A DNA stretch of 64,000 nt from Stratiolaelaps scimitus. Its lineage: Eukaryota; Arthropoda; Arachnida; Mesostigmata; Laelapidae. Location of the stretch: the NCBI GenBank assembly GCA_019614645.1, contig JABWDB010000066.1, positions 1,240,001 to 1,304,000 of the forward strand. Direction: 5' to 3'. Below, piece after piece: positions 62,590 through 64,000 of the stretch (position 1 is its first letter; each line of letters starts with the position of its first letter). The notes below the pieces were generated by a model. It saw only the letters and a program-made list of their open reading frames with translations, was not told where the DNA came from and made no database searches. A program made the translations under genes and the position numbers.

Positions 62590-64000
62590 AATTTTGGAGA
62601 AAGTTGACATGGCAAACTGCGATCGAGGTACTAGCAATGGATGTACAGGACGTCTCAGTACTATCGTACTAAATCATGTTTCCGGGCTGACTCTCAGCCA
62701 ACATTTAACTGGCAAGGGACGGTCGGAATCTCTTAGCGTGGAAAACAAGAATGCCCATTATCTTACAAAGCGAACTTTATGCTTGGGAAGTCACCATAAA
62801 GGAACTCCAGAAACCGCAGCCAGACACGACAGAGAAATATGGCAAAAAAAGTATCCAAACCGCTCACACCATTACAAATAATCCATTTAGTCCACTACAA
62901 ACTGGGAAACCCAATTGCAAAAACCATACTCGTCAACTCAGTCCACCAAAACATTATAGTAACACAGTTTTACTAAGTGACAGACACCGCATAAGTATGG
63001 CATAATCAACTCCAAGTACAGTAAGAAATAAGGCATTCATATGGACGCTGCCATCAACAAGTTCATGGGCTTTAAATATAATGACAAAATAACAGTAACA
63101 CAAAACATCAATCAGCTCCGCTAGTTTATGTACGTGCTTGACGAATCCAGAGCACCAGTTGACCGAAATGTTGATCTTGCCCGCCTCATTTAGGCCTTTC
63201 TCCGCTCATGGGACAGATACCAAATGAGTTGATCCGTCCGACCTGAAGACGGAAAAGACTTGGGTCTCTTTGCGAATTAATACTGGCCAAAGGCGTCGGT
63301 AGAGAGAATGATGAGACAGAGCGCATCACAGCAGTATTGTCGAAGCTAAACAACCGACAACAAACGCACAAAGGCCACAATCAATCAACGATTAACTACA
63401 CAAAACTCAGCCCGACAAAAGAAAAAAAAATCAAAGATCATTAAATAGAAATGAAAAAGTTTTGGAAATTACCTGTTTCAACTGTGGTAACGATGGCCAT
63501 AAGCGAAACGAGGTGCAAAGGAAAGCCCTGGAGGCCACAGGTATATAGAGCTACCTGCAGAATTCCATCAAACCGAGACTACATTCTCCAACGACACTTA
63601 TTATATATACCAGACCAGAGCCAACGGTTTAGGAACAGTGGCATGTATGTTTAAAAGCCGGAAACTTTCCAGACCCAAGTCTTAGATCCTGATTCCGACT
63701 AGGGAATCACGTCACAAATATTTCGTCATTCTTCCTGACATAGCGCCCGCTTCGGTCATGAAAGTCGGCGGTAGTCAAACACTGCAGGTGGTGGACGACG
63801 ACACCTACTAGTGCTTGGAGTGGACAAGTGGGAAAGCCCTAAACTATCCAACGTTCTCTTGGTCTCTGGGACGCGATAAAATCTGCTACTCATTAAAATT
63901 GACAAATAAGACCAATGTAAAAGCGCATAAACAAGGCTTATTATCGTACAAATAGTACGCGAGGCACAAACTCGTGAACGGCAAGTAAAATGAATACTCT
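62590..64000 (+). pseudogene. Degenerate Copia-type gag and protease-linked region, running off the window
   Basis: With many frame changes the plus strand shows LDESRAPVDRNVDLARLI and RSWDRYQMS (63138-63230), then a zinc-knuckle start TCFNCGNDGHKRN at 63471-63510 whose last cysteine is lost. Near 63760 comes VMKVGGSQTLQVV and SNVLLVSGTR-NLLLIKIDK (63845-63905), resembling the block after the Copia protease. Order and spacing fit gag to protease of a Ty1/copia element, different from Copia-A and Copia-B. The element would continue to the right. Confidence 0.5.

Overview
This window looks like a repeat-rich piece of an insect nuclear genome, most likely a dipteran and, as my best guess, a mosquito (Anopheles-like). 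The host genes are long intronless open reading frames with the layout of divergent ionotropic chemoreceptors (IRs): signal peptide, split ligand-binding region, three membrane segments. Around them lie R1-clade non-LTR retrotransposons, Copia LTR retrotransposons, other non-LTR fragments and one mariner-type relic. No bacterial operon structure, tRNA, rRNA or CRISPR array was seen. The species call is an inference from gene style and element families.

Left part (1-24400): a minus-strand Copia element (Copia-A) whose left LTR is cut by the window edge. The DNA inside its left end holds an unrecognised pair of ATGA-coupled ORFs and a non-LTR fragment. Then come receptor gene IR-1 (8241-10109), an R1-type insertion in IR-1's upstream repeat, and a dense R1 nest (14.7-23.8 kb). 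In the nest one full-length R1-type element (16152-21881) sits inside an older R1 copy and carries its own internal tandem duplication. A degenerate IR fragment follows (23893-24396).

Middle (24400-39500): two more segmental copies of the IR unit. IR-2 (27959-29827) and IR-3 (35992-37821) are on the minus strand like IR-1, with shared flanks and a shared upstream repeat ('family A'). At one homologous site unit 1 has a Copia-A element with internal sequence, unit 2 a 452-bp solo LTR with a CTTTA duplication, and unit 3 an empty site. A second Copia family (Copia-B) and another R1 copy lie between units.

Right part (39500-64000): a second IR subfamily as a tail-to-tail pair, IR-4 (42784-44660, plus, three frameshifts) and IR-5 (58767-56875, minus, one nonsense codon just after the last membrane segment). 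Between them is a full-length R1-clade element (47481-54303) with a 13-bp target duplication. A 2125-bp direct tandem duplication then copied the 5' end of that element together with the 3' end of IR-5. The right edge holds a mariner-type relic and a degenerate Copia gag-protease region.

Biologically the window is a chemoreceptor cluster growing by segmental duplication while being invaded by retrotransposons. IR-1, IR-2 and probably IR-3 look able to make protein. I found no clear new enzymatic system. The most unexplained coding signal is the ATGA-coupled ORF pair at 314-1086.
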